Assembly (NCBI RefSeq): GCF_016725325.1
Contig: NZ_CP068083.1
Location: 1,860,001 to 1,924,000, forward strand
DNA: 64,000 nt
Source of the DNA: Sphingobacterium spiritivorum
Lineage (GTDB): Bacteria; Bacteroidota; Bacteroidia; Sphingobacteriales; Sphingobacteriaceae
Direction of reading: 5' to 3'
Of this stretch, positions 7,489 through 17,634 are shown piece by piece (positions within the stretch are counted from its first letter, which is position 1; every line of letters starts with the position of its first letter). The notes under the pieces are model-generated. The model was not told the origin of the DNA and did not search any database. It was given only the letters and a program-made list of their open reading frames with translations. Both the position numbers and the translations under genes were made by a program.

Positions 7489-9393
7489 CTACACTTTCAT
7501 TCGCTGTACGCGAACAGCATTGAGGATCGCTGCCAGAGCAACACCCACATCGGCAATCACAGCCTCCCAGAGTGTGGCCACTCCTCCGGCACCCAGAATC
7601 AGAACAATGATTTTTACACTTAGGGCCAATATGATATTCTGCCAAACAATATTCCTTGTCAATTTACCTATCCGGATTGCCGCCAGGATTTTGCGGGGTT
7701 CATCATTCTGGATGACCACATCTGCCGTTTCTACTGTAGCATCGGCTCCTAATCCGCCCATAGCAATTCCTACTGTCGCTAATGCCACTACAGGAGCATC
7801 ATTTACACCGTCTCCCGCAAATGCAACTTTTCGGTTCTGATCGAGTAATGCCTGTACATGCTTTACTTTATCTTCGGGCAGCAGATTGCCATATGCCTCA
7901 TCTATGCCTAAGCTTTGAGCGACATCATGGACAACAGACTCCTTGTCTCCCGATAACATTACCGTATGCAGGCCGCTGTCTTTCATCTTACGGATAACCT
8001 CCGCCGCATCCTCCTTTACCTGATCAGCAACCGTAATATACCCTCCATAGTGTTGATTAATAGCCATTATAACGATAGAATCCACGATATTTTTGATTTC
8101 AGCAGGATAGGAGATGCCGAATTTATCGAGCAACTTCGTATTTCCGGCGAGAATCTCCCGGCCATAAGCCATTCCTTTCAGTCCATGTCCGGCAATCTCC
8201 TCCACATGTTCGGCAGGCTGAACAGGTTCTGCATTATTATCATGTCGCATTACGGCTCTAGCAATAGGGTGTGTGGACTGAGATTCAATTGCTTTGGCAT
8301 AACGGAGTAATTCGGAAGGTGTAATATTCTCAGCGGTTTTGATTTCCCGGACTTCAAATACGCCTTTTGTTAATGTACCCGTTTTGTCCATCACAATGCT
8401 GTCTACTGTAGTAATTGCGTCCAGAAAATTGCCTCCTTTAAAGAGTATTCCATTCCGGGATGCCAGTCCGATTCCTCCGAAATAGCCTAACGGAATGGAG
8501 ACCACCAATGCACATGGACAACTGATCACCAGAAAGACCAGTGAACGATAAAACCACTCTCTGAATATATATTCATCAACAAATAATGCCGGAAGCAGAC
8601 AGACTGCGACCGCAAGTCCGAATACAATAGGAACATATACCTTTGAAAATTTACTGATAAAGAGCTGAGTCTGTGACTTTCTGGCGGTAGCGTCCTGCAC
8701 CATTTCCAGAATACGGCTGAGTTTACTGTCCTTAAAAGCGGACTTAACCTGTACTAAACTCACTTTTTCCAGATTGATCATTCCGGCTAAGACCTCTTCA
8801 TTTTTGTACTTTGTGTCCGGTTTGCTTTCGCCGGTAAGAGCTGCGGTATTAAATGATGCAGAATCCGAGGATAATATACCATCTAGGGCTACCTTTTCCC
8901 CGGCTTTAATACGGATAATCTCATCTATATGTACTTCATTTGGATGTACTGCATGTTCCTTTCCGTCTCTGATCACCGTAACTTCCTCCGGCCTGACATC
9001 CAGTAAAGCTTTGATATTTCTTTTCGCTTTGTTTACGGCACTATCCTGAAACCATTCCCCGATCTGATAGAATACCATTACCGCAACTCCTTCTTCATAT
9101 TCTCCGATCAGAAAAGCTCCGATAGTTGCGATCGTCATTAGTACAAACTCATTAAAAAAGTCACCTCTTGAAACTTTTCTGACCGCAAGATCAATGACCG
9201 GCCAGCCTGCCAGTAAGTAAGCTACAGCGCTGAAAAGAAGTTGTAAATAGGAAGGGATAGTAATTTGGAAAGCATATTCCAGTAGCAGAAGGGTCAGTAA
9301 GATGAAAAGGGCAATAAGCAAGTTCCTCTGTGTGATCCACCAGGGGCTTTCTTTGATCTCTGTATGATTATGGTCGTGATGATGTTCGCACAT
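7489..9393 (-). CDS. Heavy-metal translocating P-type ATPase, Zn/Cd/Pb type (P1B-2)
   Basis: 634 residues. It exports divalent soft metals using ATP. Visible motifs are the metal-site SCPCALV (Cys292-Pro-Cys294), the phosphorylated Asp336 in DKTGTLT, the STHPIARAV histidine-proline motif, GDGVNDAP in the hinge, and a last-helix pair with LSVKI and IADVGVAL. That Lys and Asp match the zinc/cadmium subgroup (ZntA) rather than copper pumps. There is no N-terminal CxxC metal-binding domain. Instead the protein starts with a His-rich tail (EHHHDHNHTE). The length is shorter than ZntA (about 730 aa) for that reason. It stands alone, converging on the PepSY gene. Confidence 0.93.
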   Translation of the reverse strand: MCEHHHDHNHTEIKESPWWITQRNLLIALFILLTLLLLEYAFQITIPSYLQLLFSAVAYLLAGWPVIDLAVRKVSRGDFFNEFVLMTIATIGAFLIGEYEEGVAVMVFYQIGEWFQDSAVNKAKRNIKALLDVRPEEVTVIRDGKEHAVHPNEVHIDEIIRIKAGEKVALDGILSSDSASFNTAALTGESKPDTKYKNEEVLAGMINLEKVSLVQVKSAFKDSKLSRILEMVQDATARKSQTQLFISKFSKVYVPIVFGLAVAVCLLPALFVDEYIFREWFYRSLVFLVISCPCALVVSIPLGYFGGIGLASRNGILFKGGNFLDAITTVDSIVMDKTGTLTKGVFEVREIKTAENITPSELLRYAKAIESQSTHPIARAVMRHDNNAEPVQPAEHVEEIAGHGLKGMAYGREILAGNTKLLDKFGISYPAEIKNIVDSIVIMAINQHYGGYITVADQVKEDAAEVIRKMKDSGLHTVMLSGDKESVVHDVAQSLGIDEAYGNLLPEDKVKHVQALLDQNRKVAFAGDGVNDAPVVALATVGIAMGGLGADATVETADVVIQNDEPRKILAAIRIGKLTRNIVWQNIILALSVKIIVLILGAGGVATLWEAVIADVGVALAAILNAVRVQRMKV

Positions 9394-9533
9394 ATCTTGA
9401 AATTAAAAGTCGCTATTTTGATTTTTTCTAAATTAGCAGATTAAAAACAAGAAAACGAAGATATTACATCATAAAATCTTAAAAACTAAAGTAAACACGC
9501 TGTAATAAACAATACAAATATGTGAAAACAAAA

Positions 9534-9562
9534 ACGGGATCCGATATTAAACCGGATCCCGT
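9534..9562 (-). terminator. Terminator of the holin-like gene
   Basis: Perfect 10-base arms (ACGGGATCCG / CGGATCCCGT) with a 9-base loop, followed on the - strand by TTTTGTTTT, 22 bases after the stop codon. Confidence 0.8.
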
Positions 9563-9584
9563 ATGTATTGTAAACTTGGACAGA

Positions 9585-9938
9585 TCAATTATCTTTTGAA
9601 GAACCCAAGATTGCGGATAATATCATTTCTACAATAGCGACAACAATTGCAAATAATGCCGCTGTCCAGAATCCGGTTACATCGAATTTAGCGCCCATAA
9701 TTTTATCACTTAACAATACCATCAGTACAGTAATAATAAAAGACACCAAACCTAAAGTCAACCAATTCAAAGGGAAGGTAAATAAGCGAAGAATACTTCC
9801 TACAGTAGCATTAACAAATCCGATAACCAATCCGGTTACAATTGCCCAGCCGAAACCTGCAACATAAACTCCCGGAATGATCCAGGCTGATACTGCTACT
9901 ACAACGCCGGTAAGTAATAAACTAATAATAAATTTCAT
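9585..9938 (-). CDS. YvlD-like membrane protein (phage holin family 4, DUF360)
   Basis: 117 residues from the Met at 9938; an upstream Met at 9995 would add a polar stretch before the first membrane span and is less likely. Four hydrophobic segments (about 4-22, 30-50, 55-75, 88-110) and the family-like GLVIGFVNATVGSILRLFTFPLNWLT match the widespread PF04020 family. Despite the name it is chromosomal and not linked to phage; no lysis partner is nearby. In other bacteria members belong to envelope-stress regulons. Its role here is unknown. Confidence 0.85.
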   Translation of the reverse strand: MKFIISLLLTGVVVAVSAWIIPGVYVAGFGWAIVTGLVIGFVNATVGSILRLFTFPLNWLTLGLVSFIITVLMVLLSDKIMGAKFDVTGFWTAALFAIVVAIVEMILSAILGSSKDN

Positions 9939-10157
9939 AGCAAAATGGTTTAAAAGTTCCGGATAAAAACGTTCAAAATAAGTGCCAAAAACCAATTTAA
10001 ACTCTAAAAAAGAAGATTTTCAACTACTTTCTAAACTTTTAGTTATCTCATATTGCTCTGTCATGATACGGTAAGGTGATAAAAAAATAAAAAAATGCTA
10101 TGCTTGCATAATTATTTTTTCGTATATTCACTCTTGCAATTATAAACAGTAACGATC

Positions 10158-10586
10158 ATGAAGAAATTAATGCTATCATTAATGGTGCTATTCGTAACAG
10201 TAGCTCTATTTGCTCAAACGGATCCTGTAATCGGTAAATGGCAGAACCCAAGCGGAGAGGCAAGAGTCGAGATTTATAAAAAGGGCGATAAGTTTTACGG
10301 AAAGATTTATTGGCTTAAAACGCCAAACGATGAATCCGGTCATCCAAAAAAAGATGTAAAAAATCCGGATGATAAACTCAAAAGCAGAGCTGTGCTTGGA
10401 ATGGAGAATCTGACCAACTTTGAAAAGGTAAAAGAGAATCTCTATGAAAACGGAAAAGTATATGATCCTAAATCCGGAAAAACGTATAGCTGCAAGATGA
10501 CGCTTAAAGGAGATAAACTGGATATCCGGGGATATGTAGGTGTAAGTCTTATTGGTCGTACGGATACTTTTACAAGGGTAAAATAA
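10158..10586 (+). CDS. DUF2147 family secreted protein
   Basis: 142 residues with a cleavable signal peptide (about 1-19, ending LFAQT). The mature part starts DPVIGKWQNPSGEARVEIYK and ends with IRGYVGVSLIGRTDTFTRVK, the pattern of DUF2147, a small beta-barrel-like periplasmic family common in Bacteroidota and Proteobacteria. The biochemical role is not known. It stands alone with its own terminator. Confidence 0.88.
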   Translation: MKKLMLSLMVLFVTVALFAQTDPVIGKWQNPSGEARVEIYKKGDKFYGKIYWLKTPNDESGHPKKDVKNPDDKLKSRAVLGMENLTNFEKVKENLYENGKVYDPKSGKTYSCKMTLKGDKLDIRGYVGVSLIGRTDTFTRVK

Positions 10587-10644
10587 ACCGCTAGTAACAT
10601 AAAGAATTTAGTAAATTAGATTTCATAAGGTGGTTTTTGGTTGA

Positions 10645-10673
10645 AAAGGCCTTGATATTTTATCAAGGCCTTT
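10645..10673 (+). terminator. Terminator of the DUF2147 gene
   Basis: Perfect 13-base arms (AAAGGCCTTGATA / TATCAAGGCCTTT), loop TTT, followed by GTTTTTTG. Confidence 0.88.
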
Positions 10674-10722
10674 GTTTTTTGATTTTTAATCGATTAATTT
10701 GATATAAATAATACAATCGTAT

Positions 10723-11970
10723 ATGTCCGTTAATATGTCTTACCGCGAAAATGTCAAGCTTGCGCTGCAATCTATTGTAAGCAATAAGCTCAGGACATTC
10801 CTGACAGCTCTGATCATAGCGATTGGTATTACGGCTTTGATAGGCGTTCTTACCTCTATCGATGCGATCCAGAGTTCATTGACAAACTCTTTCTCTTCCA
10901 TGGGCTCTAATTCCTTTAATATTCGTAATAGGGGACTTAATGTGCGGATCGGCGATCAGGGGAGTCAACCCAAAGTATATCCGGCGATTACGTATAAACA
11001 GGCTATTGAATTTAAAGACCGGTTCAGTACAGATGCTATTGTGTCTATCAATGCAAATGTAACCTGGGCTTCTACTATTAAATTTAAGAGTGAGAAAACT
11101 AATCCAAATATCGGAGTAATAGGCGGAGATGATAATTACCTGCAGACTTCAGGATATAAAATTGCAGACGGAAGGAATTTTACAAAACAAGATGTGGAGT
11201 TGGGAAGTTCTGTCGTGATTATCGGAAAAGAGATAACGACGAAACTTTTTAAAAACAATACAAATCCGCTGGGTCAGTATATTACAGTGGGAGATGACCG
11301 CTTCTTAGTGATCGGTGTGCTGGAAAGTAAAGGCTCAAGTGCCGGATTCGGAGCGGATAAAGCTTGTTTTGTACCGATCTCTAAAGCAAGAATGATGATG
11401 GAGAATGCGAATCCTTCCTATGTCATCACTGTTATGTCTCCGGATCCGCTCAAAATGGATGCGGCAGAAGGAGAGGCAATCCTTACTTTTCGTAAGATAC
11501 GTGGCCTGAATGCGAGACAAACCTCTAATTTTGAAATTATAAAATCAGATGCAGTAGCACAGATGCTTATGCAGAATCTGAATTATGTGACCTATGGTGC
11601 AATTGCAATTGCTGCTATTACATTATTAGGTGCATCTATTGGCCTTATGAATATTATGCTTGTTTCGGTGACGGAACGCACACGTGAGATCGGGGTGCGA
11701 AAAGCCATAGGGGCAACACCCGGAGTAATACGAAAACAGTTTCTTATGGAAGCCATTGTTATTTGTATTCTGGGAGGATTAGCCGGGATTATTCTGGGGA
11801 TTTCGATTGGAAATCTTTTGGCTGTTGCGCTTGGTGCCAGCTTTATTATTCCATGGAAATGGATGTTTCTCGGGATGGCTGTCTGTATCTTTGTTGGAGT
11901 AGTTTCAGGCTATTATCCTGCATCTAAAGCTTCCCGCCTCGATCCGGTTGAAGCCCTGCGCTATGAATAG
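10723..11970 (+). CDS. MacB/FtsX-type ABC transporter permease
   Basis: 415 residues. One N-terminal membrane span (about 25-47, [20 protein letters not shown]), a periplasmic MacB core domain (about 50-265), then three spans in the FtsX domain (about 287-312, 340-365, 375-398). The FtsX signature [26 protein letters not shown] is clear. Such permeases form mechanotransmission exporters or lipoprotein/peptide efflux complexes with an ATPase partner. No ATPase or adaptor gene is adjacent, so the partner must be elsewhere. A second Met four codons in (10735) is an equally good start. Confidence 0.9.
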   Translation: MSVNMSYRENVKLALQSIVSNKLRTFLTALIIAIGITALIGVLTSIDAIQSSLTNSFSSMGSNSFNIRNRGLNVRIGDQGSQPKVYPAITYKQAIEFKDRFSTDAIVSINANVTWASTIKFKSEKTNPNIGVIGGDDNYLQTSGYKIADGRNFTKQDVELGSSVVIIGKEITTKLFKNNTNPLGQYITVGDDRFLVIGVLESKGSSAGFGADKACFVPISKARMMMENANPSYVITVMSPDPLKMDAAEGEAILTFRKIRGLNARQTSNFEIIKSDAVAQMLMQNLNYVTYGAIAIAAITLLGASIGLMNIMLVSVTERTREIGVRKAIGATPGVIRKQFLMEAIVICILGGLAGIILGISIGNLLAVALGASFIIPWKWMFLGMAVCIFVGVVSGYYPASKASRLDPVEALRYE

Positions 11971-12098
11971 TGAAAATTAAACAATCGTTTCCACAGTCTT
12001 CTTTTTGTGCAATTTGGATTAAATTTTCTTTAAACCGGTCTTCTGCGTCCCTTTCTTCAGAGATAAAACTGTATTTTTACGTGCTAAAATAGATTATT

Positions 12099-13289
12099 AT
12101 GTATAAGACACTTCAACCTGCATTGCAGAAAGAGATCGCAGCCATTAAAGAAGCTGGTTTGTATAAAGAAGAACGTATTATCGTGACGCCTCAAGGAGCC
12201 GATATTAAAGTAAGCACAGGTGCCGAAGTTATCAATTTCTGTGCAAACAATTATCTTGGGCTTTCTTCTCATCCTAAAGTGATTGAAGCAGCTAAGCAGG
12301 CTATCGATTCACATGGATACGGAATGTCTTCTGTACGTTTTATCTGTGGTACGCAGGATATTCATAAGGAATTAGAAGCTAAACTTTCAACTTTTCTGGG
12401 AACAGAAGATACAATCTTATATGCAGCAGCATTTGATGCTAATGGTGGAGTTTTTGAGCCCTTATTTGGTGCGGAAGATGCTATTATCTCAGATGAGCTG
12501 AATCATGCATCTATCATTGATGGAGTCAGATTGTGTAAAGCACAGCGTTTCCGTTATAAAAATGCTGATATGGCAGATCTTGAAGCTCAGCTGCAAGCTG
12601 CTTCAGGAGCGCGTCACAAAATTATTGTGACCGATGGTGCATTCTCTATGGACGGATCGGTAGCTCCTTTAGATCAGATCTGTGATCTTGCCGATAAATA
12701 TGAAGCATTGGTGATGATCGATGAGTCGCATTGTACAGGTTTTATCGGTAAAAACGGTAGGGGTACACACGAACTCTATAATGTGATTGACCGTGTGGAT
12801 ATCATTACCGGGACGCTTGGAAAAGCACTTGGCGGAGCTAGTGGAGGATTTACTTCCGGTAAAAAAGAAATTATAGATATGTTACGTCAGCGTTCCCGCC
12901 CGTATTTATTTTCAAATACATTGGCACCGGCTATTGCAGGTGCTTCGGTCGCTGTACTCGATATGTTGAGTCAGACAACAGAGCTTCGTGACAAATTAGA
13001 AAATAACACCAAATACTTCCGTGAACAGATGACTGCTGCGGGCTTTGATATTAAGCCGGGATTTCATCCAATCGTGCCTGTAATGCTATATGATGCTAAA
13101 TTGGCACAGGAATTTGCAACAAAAATGCTGGAAGAAGGTATCTATGTAATCGGCTTTTATTACCCTGTTGTTCCTCAGGGAAAAGCCCGGATTAGAGTAC
13201 AGATATCGGCTGGTCATGAACGTCATCACCTGGACAAAGCTATTGCTGCGTTTACTAAAGTCGGTCAGGAATTGGGGGTTATAAAATAA
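12099..13289 (+). CDS. kbl: Glycine C-acetyltransferase (2-amino-3-ketobutyrate CoA ligase)
   Basis: 396 residues, the usual length. A PLP-dependent enzyme of the alpha-oxoamine synthase family that splits 2-amino-3-oxobutyrate with CoA into glycine and acetyl-CoA in threonine breakdown. The PLP lysine is Lys242 in [12 protein letters not shown] (Lys244 in E. coli Kbl). [12 protein letters not shown] near the N-terminus and [17 protein letters not shown] are characteristic. The threonine dehydrogenase partner is not next to it. The intergenic region to typA holds a clear TAnnTTTG element, so the two genes are likely separate units. Confidence 0.95.
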   Translation: MYKTLQPALQKEIAAIKEAGLYKEERIIVTPQGADIKVSTGAEVINFCANNYLGLSSHPKVIEAAKQAIDSHGYGMSSVRFICGTQDIHKELEAKLSTFLGTEDTILYAAAFDANGGVFEPLFGAEDAIISDELNHASIIDGVRLCKAQRFRYKNADMADLEAQLQAASGARHKIIVTDGAFSMDGSVAPLDQICDLADKYEALVMIDESHCTGFIGKNGRGTHELYNVIDRVDIITGTLGKALGGASGGFTSGKKEIIDMLRQRSRPYLFSNTLAPAIAGASVAVLDMLSQTTELRDKLENNTKYFREQMTAAGFDIKPGFHPIVPVMLYDAKLAQEFATKMLEEGIYVIGFYYPVVPQGKARIRVQISAGHERHHLDKAIAAFTKVGQELGVIK

Positions 13290-13327
13290 AAATTAGTGAT
13301 GATATAAAAATTGTGGTGTAAAATCGT

Positions 13328-13335
13328 TAGCTTTG
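13328..13335 (+). promoter_or_regulatory. -7 promoter element of typA
   Basis: TAGCTTTG matches the Bacteroidota consensus TAnnTTTG, 33 bases before the typA start. No good -33 TTTG is seen at the expected spacing. Confidence 0.55.
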
Positions 13336-13368
13336 CACCCTCAAATTTTATATACAAACATTTGCTAG

Positions 13369-15174
13369 ATGCAGAATATCAGAAACATAGCGATCATCGC
13401 ACACGTTGACCACGGTAAAACTACATTGGTTGACAAAATTTTACACTTTACCAATCTTTTCAGAGATTCGGAAAACAAAGGCGACTTAATTTTGGATAAC
13501 AATGATCTGGAGCGCGAACGCGGTATCACCATTGTCTCTAAAAACGTTTCTGTTACCTATCAGGGTGTAAAAATCAATGTTATTGACACTCCTGGTCACG
13601 CCGATTTCGGTGGTGAGGTAGAGCGTGTACTTAAAATGGCTGACGGGGTTATCCTTTTGGTGGATGCATTCGAAGGACCGATGCCTCAAACACGTTTCGT
13701 GACGCAGAAGGCTTTGGGATTAGGACTGAAACCAATTGTTGTTGTAAACAAAGTGGATAAAGAAAACTGTCGTCCTGATGAAGTATATGAAAATGTTTTT
13801 GACCTTTTCTTCAGTCTTGATGCAAATGAAGAGCAATTAGATTTCCCTGTACTTTACGGTTCATCTAAACAAGGATGGATGTCTACAGACTGGAAAGAAC
13901 CTAAAGAAGATTTTACAGACCTTCTGGATGCTATCCTGAAACATATCCCATCTGCTCCGGTAGTAGAAGGTACGTTACAAATGCAGATTACATCTCTTGA
14001 TTATTCTACTTTCGTAGGACGTATCGCAGTAGGACGTGTAGCGCGTGGTCTCATCAAAGAAGGACAACCGGTATCTTTGGTAAAACGTGACGGTAAAATC
14101 GTGAAATCACGTGTGAAAGAATTGTATGTATTTGAAGGATTAGGTAAAGCGAGAGTTACAGAAGTAAAATCAGGTGATATATGTGCTGTAGTAGGTATCG
14201 AAGGATTTGATATCGGTGATACTATTGCAGATTTTGAAAACCCGGAACAACTGGAGGTTATGCATATCGATGAGCCTACCATGAATATGTTGTTCACGAT
14301 CAATAACTCTCCTTTCTTCGGTAAAGAGGGTAAATATGTTACTTCACGTCACATCCATGACCGTCTGCAGAAAGAATTAGAGAAAAATCTTGCATTACGC
14401 GTTGTTCCTACAGAATCTCCTGATGCATGGTTAGTATATGGTCGTGGTATTCTTCACTTATCTGTATTGATCGAAACAATGCGTCGCGAAGGATACGAGC
14501 TTCAGGTAGGTCAGCCACAGGTTATCGTTAAAGAGATTGACGGTGTGAAGTGTGAGCCTATTGAAGTGATGGTGGTAGATGTTCCTGCTGAGGTATCCGG
14601 TAAGGTAATCGAGTTGGTAACGCAACGTAAAGGTGAATTGTTAGTGATGGAGACAAAAGGAGAAATGCAGCATCTGGAATTTGAGATTCCTTCACGCGGT
14701 ATCATCGGTCTTCGTAACAACGTATTGACAGCAACAGCTGGTGAAGCTGTAATGGCTCACCGTCTGAAAGGATACGAGCCTTGGAGAGGAACGATCCCTG
14801 GACGTCTTCATGGTGTATTGATTTCACTTGACAAAGGTACAACTACTGCATACTCTATCGATAAATTACAGGATCGTGGTAAATTTTTCGTAGATCCGGG
14901 AGTTGATATTTATGAAGGACAGATCTTGGGTGAACATATCCGTGATAATGATTTGACTATCAATATCGTGAAAGGTAAGCAGTTGACAAATATGCGTGCT
15001 TCGGGTACGGATGATAATACACGTATTGCTCCTGCAATCAAATTTTCACTGGAAGAATCTATGGAATATATTCAGGCTGACGAGTACATCGAGGTAACAC
15101 CGGAAAGTACACGTCTGCGTAAGATCTACCTGACAGAGAATGAACGTAAAATCAATGCGAAAAAATTCCAGTAA
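13369..15174 (+). CDS. typA: Translational GTPase TypA/BipA
   Basis: 601 residues, full family length. A ribosome-associated GTPase involved in 50S assembly and adaptation to cold and stress. GTPase motifs are AHVDHGKTT (G1, residues 10-18), RGITI (G2), DTPGHADFGGE (G3) and NKVD (G4). Elongation-factor-like domains II, III and V follow, then the BipA-specific C-terminal domain (about 480-601, with EAVMAHRLKGYEPWRG just before it). It is transcribed alone, ended by a terminator 20 bases after the stop. Confidence 0.97.
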   Translation: MQNIRNIAIIAHVDHGKTTLVDKILHFTNLFRDSENKGDLILDNNDLERERGITIVSKNVSVTYQGVKINVIDTPGHADFGGEVERVLKMADGVILLVDAFEGPMPQTRFVTQKALGLGLKPIVVVNKVDKENCRPDEVYENVFDLFFSLDANEEQLDFPVLYGSSKQGWMSTDWKEPKEDFTDLLDAILKHIPSAPVVEGTLQMQITSLDYSTFVGRIAVGRVARGLIKEGQPVSLVKRDGKIVKSRVKELYVFEGLGKARVTEVKSGDICAVVGIEGFDIGDTIADFENPEQLEVMHIDEPTMNMLFTINNSPFFGKEGKYVTSRHIHDRLQKELEKNLALRVVPTESPDAWLVYGRGILHLSVLIETMRREGYELQVGQPQVIVKEIDGVKCEPIEVMVVDVPAEVSGKVIELVTQRKGELLVMETKGEMQHLEFEIPSRGIIGLRNNVLTATAGEAVMAHRLKGYEPWRGTIPGRLHGVLISLDKGTTTAYSIDKLQDRGKFFVDPGVDIYEGQILGEHIRDNDLTINIVKGKQLTNMRASGTDDNTRIAPAIKFSLEESMEYIQADEYIEVTPESTRLRKIYLTENERKINAKKFQ

Positions 15175-15194
15175 TCGTATCGCATTATACATAG

Positions 15195-15228
15195 AAAAAG
15201 AGTTGTCAGATTTCTGACAACTCTTTTT
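15195..15228. terminator. Terminator between typA and the aldehyde dehydrogenase
   Basis: Fifteen-base perfect arms, loop ATTT, with A- and T-runs on both sides. It ends five bases before the stop of the converging gene and can serve both strands. Confidence 0.88.
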
Positions 15229-15232
15229 TTGT

Positions 15233-16654
15233 TTACAGGAAGCGTTTTATAAACTTGAACAGCTTTTCGGTTTTGGCGGTATACGGATACCAGAAAACCT
15301 GCGATATCGGAAGGCTTCTGCTCCCGGAGACTACTGTCCGTTCATGAGAAAAGGATTTAAAACCATATTGTCCGAAAGACTGGCCTATGCCCGAATGATT
15401 GACTCCGCCAAAGGGAAGATGAGGATGCATATACTGAATCAGCATATCATTTACGGCCGTAGAACCTGCTGTCGTATTCCTGAGAATAGTATCGGTATAA
15501 TGATGGTCCCTGCTGAAGATATAGAGCGCCAGAGGTTTCTCTTTTTGAGATACAAGGGATAAAGCTTCACTTAAAGTGTCGTAGTAAATAACGGGTAATA
15601 TCGGTCCAAAGATTTCTTCTGTCATTAAACTGCTGTCTGCCGGGATATCTGTCAATATGGTGGGGGAAATAAAACGGGACGTCTTATTCGTTTCTCCACC
15701 AGCCAGTACACGGGCTCCTGCTTCCAGTGCTTGTTTGAGAGCGCGCTCCAACCGGTCAAATTGCCTGTCATTAATGATACGGGCCAGGTCCGGCGACTGA
15801 TCGGTTGAGGATCCGAAAGCCATTGACAATTCTTCCTGTACTATTTTTTCAAAAGTATCCTTCACCTTATTGTCTATGAGAGCATAGTCCGGTGCAATAC
15901 AGGTTTGGCCTGCATTTACGAATTTACCCCATATCAGATTTCGTACTACTAATCGGAGGTTTACATCTTGATTTATAAAGACAGGTGATTTTCCACCTAA
16001 TTCCAGAGTGATATCAGACAGATGTTTTGAAGCTGCCTGCATAACTAACTTCCCTATCTGTGGTGAACCAGTAAAGTGAATATGGTCAAATTTCAGATTT
16101 AATAAATGTGTAGTTTCTTCAGCTTGTCCGTTAGTGACAGCCACGTGTTCCTGCTCAAATACAGAGCTGATTATCTGTTCTATTATTGCATTGGTATGCG
16201 GAACGTATTCCGATAATTTCAGCATAACGGTATTTCCGGCAGCGATACTGCTGATTGTTTGCATCAACGGAATCTGAAACGGATAGTTCCAGGGAGTAAT
16301 AATAAGAGAATTGCCCTTAGGTTCGTACTGGAGATAGGAGCGTGTCGTGATATACATCAGATTATTTTTTACCTTTCGGTTTTTTGCCCATCTTTTTAGA
16401 TTCCTGCAGACATGTCTTATAGTAGATTCGACAACGTAGATTTCAGTGTAATCTGTTTCAAAGGTATTCTTTCTGAAATCGTGATATAGTGCTTCCTTAA
16501 TGGCAGCGTGACTGTTTTCTATTTTTTTACCCAAATCCCGAAGAAGTGCAATGCGTTGCTCTACCGATAGTTGCCTGGCCTTTTCTTTGTAGTCCGATTG
16601 TCTGGAATAGAGAGAAGATATTTGTGCTAGAGGTGTACGGGTCGCTTCTGCCAT
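15233..16654 (-). CDS. Aldehyde dehydrogenase (class 3-like)
   Basis: 473 residues. NAD(P)-dependent oxidation of aldehydes to acids. The catalytic pair is Glu218 in LELGGKSP and Cys252 in NAGQTCIAPDY. The Rossmann-fold substrate entry ITPWNYPFQ and HFTGSPQIG are present. The missing N-terminal extension and the hydrophobic tail (FKFIKRF) match the class 3/YwdH-AlkH group, which oxidises medium- to long-chain or aromatic aldehydes. The natural substrate cannot be read. It converges on typA and has no obvious operon partner. Confidence 0.93.
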   Translation of the reverse strand: MAEATRTPLAQISSLYSRQSDYKEKARQLSVEQRIALLRDLGKKIENSHAAIKEALYHDFRKNTFETDYTEIYVVESTIRHVCRNLKRWAKNRKVKNNLMYITTRSYLQYEPKGNSLIITPWNYPFQIPLMQTISSIAAGNTVMLKLSEYVPHTNAIIEQIISSVFEQEHVAVTNGQAEETTHLLNLKFDHIHFTGSPQIGKLVMQAASKHLSDITLELGGKSPVFINQDVNLRLVVRNLIWGKFVNAGQTCIAPDYALIDNKVKDTFEKIVQEELSMAFGSSTDQSPDLARIINDRQFDRLERALKQALEAGARVLAGGETNKTSRFISPTILTDIPADSSLMTEEIFGPILPVIYYDTLSEALSLVSQKEKPLALYIFSRDHHYTDTILRNTTAGSTAVNDMLIQYMHPHLPFGGVNHSGIGQSFGQYGFKSFSHERTVVSGSRSLPISQVFWYPYTAKTEKLFKFIKRFL

Positions 16655-16706
16655 AGTAGGATTATTTTATATACAACCTCAAAAGCTAAACAAAGTTTTA
16701 ATAAAA

Positions 16707-16731
16707 AGGGTCTGACGATAAGTCAGACCCT
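16707..16731 (-). terminator. Terminator of the pirin gene
   Basis: Ten-base perfect arms AGGGTCTGAC / GTCAGACCCT, loop GATAA, followed on the - strand by TTTTTAT, 28 bases after the stop. Confidence 0.85.
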
Positions 16732-16758
16732 CAATTATCTGTGTTTGGGATCAGTTTT

Positions 16759-17472
16759 TTAAAACATCGGCACTTCTATCAGAAGAAGTTGTGCATCTGC
16801 ATCTGCCTCTATGCTGATGTTGTCTGAGTCTTGTATTCCTATGGCATCTCTGCGGCCAAGTTGTTCTCCTGCCACAGAAACATTTCCTTCCAGCACAAAG
16901 AGATAAATACCATTTGTCTGCTTGTGTAAGGGATAGGCCAAAGTATTTCCTTTTTTCAGATCAGCAAGATTGAACCAGGAATCCTGATTTATCCATACAG
17001 CATTTGCATCAGCTTCATCAGGCGACACAATCGTGATCCATTTATTATCTTTATCGAGATGGGCATATGATTTCTGATCGTATCTTGGCTCTATGTCCGC
17101 CTCTTTGGGAATAATCCAGATCTGTAAGAATTTTACATCATCTGTTTTGCTACGATTGAATTCAGAATGCTGAATACCTGTGCCGGCACTCATGATCTGT
17201 ATATCTCCGGTCTGTATATCTTTTCCATGACCCATACTGTCGCTGTGGGCCAGTGTGCCTGATAACGGGATACTTACAATCTCCATATTGTCATGCGGAT
17301 GACGGCCAAATCCCTGACCTGCTGCTACATGATCATCATTCAGCACACGTAATGCACCGAAATGGATATTGTCCGGATTGTAATATTGTCCGAAGCTAAA
17401 AGAATGATAGCTTTTTAACCATCCGAAGTCAGCCTGACCACGGTTTTCTGCACGATGGATTGTTTTTTGCAT
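16759..17472 (-). CDS. Pirin family protein (YhhW-like, bicupin)
   Basis: 237 residues, the usual YhhW length. The N-terminal cupin has the metal-binding pattern FGRHPHDNMEIVSIPLSG with further ligands near GTGIQHSEFN. The C-terminal cupin (about 155-237) is degenerate as usual. E. coli YhhW has quercetin 2,3-dioxygenase activity in vitro; the physiological role is unknown. The start is backed by a strong ribosome-binding site, AGGAGG on the - strand at 17479-17484, six bases upstream, which is unusual for this phylum. Confidence 0.93.
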   Translation of the reverse strand: MQKTIHRAENRGQADFGWLKSYHSFSFGQYYNPDNIHFGALRVLNDDHVAAGQGFGRHPHDNMEIVSIPLSGTLAHSDSMGHGKDIQTGDIQIMSAGTGIQHSEFNRSKTDDVKFLQIWIIPKEADIEPRYDQKSYAHLDKDNKWITIVSPDEADANAVWINQDSWFNLADLKKGNTLAYPLHKQTNGIYLFVLEGNVSVAGEQLGRRDAIGIQDSDNISIEADADAQLLLIEVPMF

Positions 17473-17583
17473 GATTAACCTCCTGTATTTATATGTTTAA
17501 ACATCAATATTTGTGCCAACTAAAATAGCGGACAGGGAGGTGTCAAAGTGACAGATGATCCTGTTGGGTAGAGGTCGTATACA

Positions 17584-17620
17584 AATCCGTACGGTATATT
17601 TTATAAATACAGTACGGATT
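17584..17620 (-). terminator. Possible terminator after the TM2 gene
   Basis: Nine-base arms AATCCGTAC / GTACGGATT with a few more pairs inside. There is no clear T-run, so it may be only a processing hairpin. Confidence 0.35.
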
Positions 17621-17634
17621 ATGTTGTTATTGAT

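Noticed and set aside
7439..8310. Long frames antisense to the P-type ATPase
   Set aside because: They are reading-frame shadows of a gene with clear motifs, and show no domain or start signal of their own.
9585..9938. The 'phage holin' name as a sign of prophage
   Set aside because: The PF04020 family is a general chromosomal membrane family; no phage gene, integrase or att-like repeat was seen nearby.
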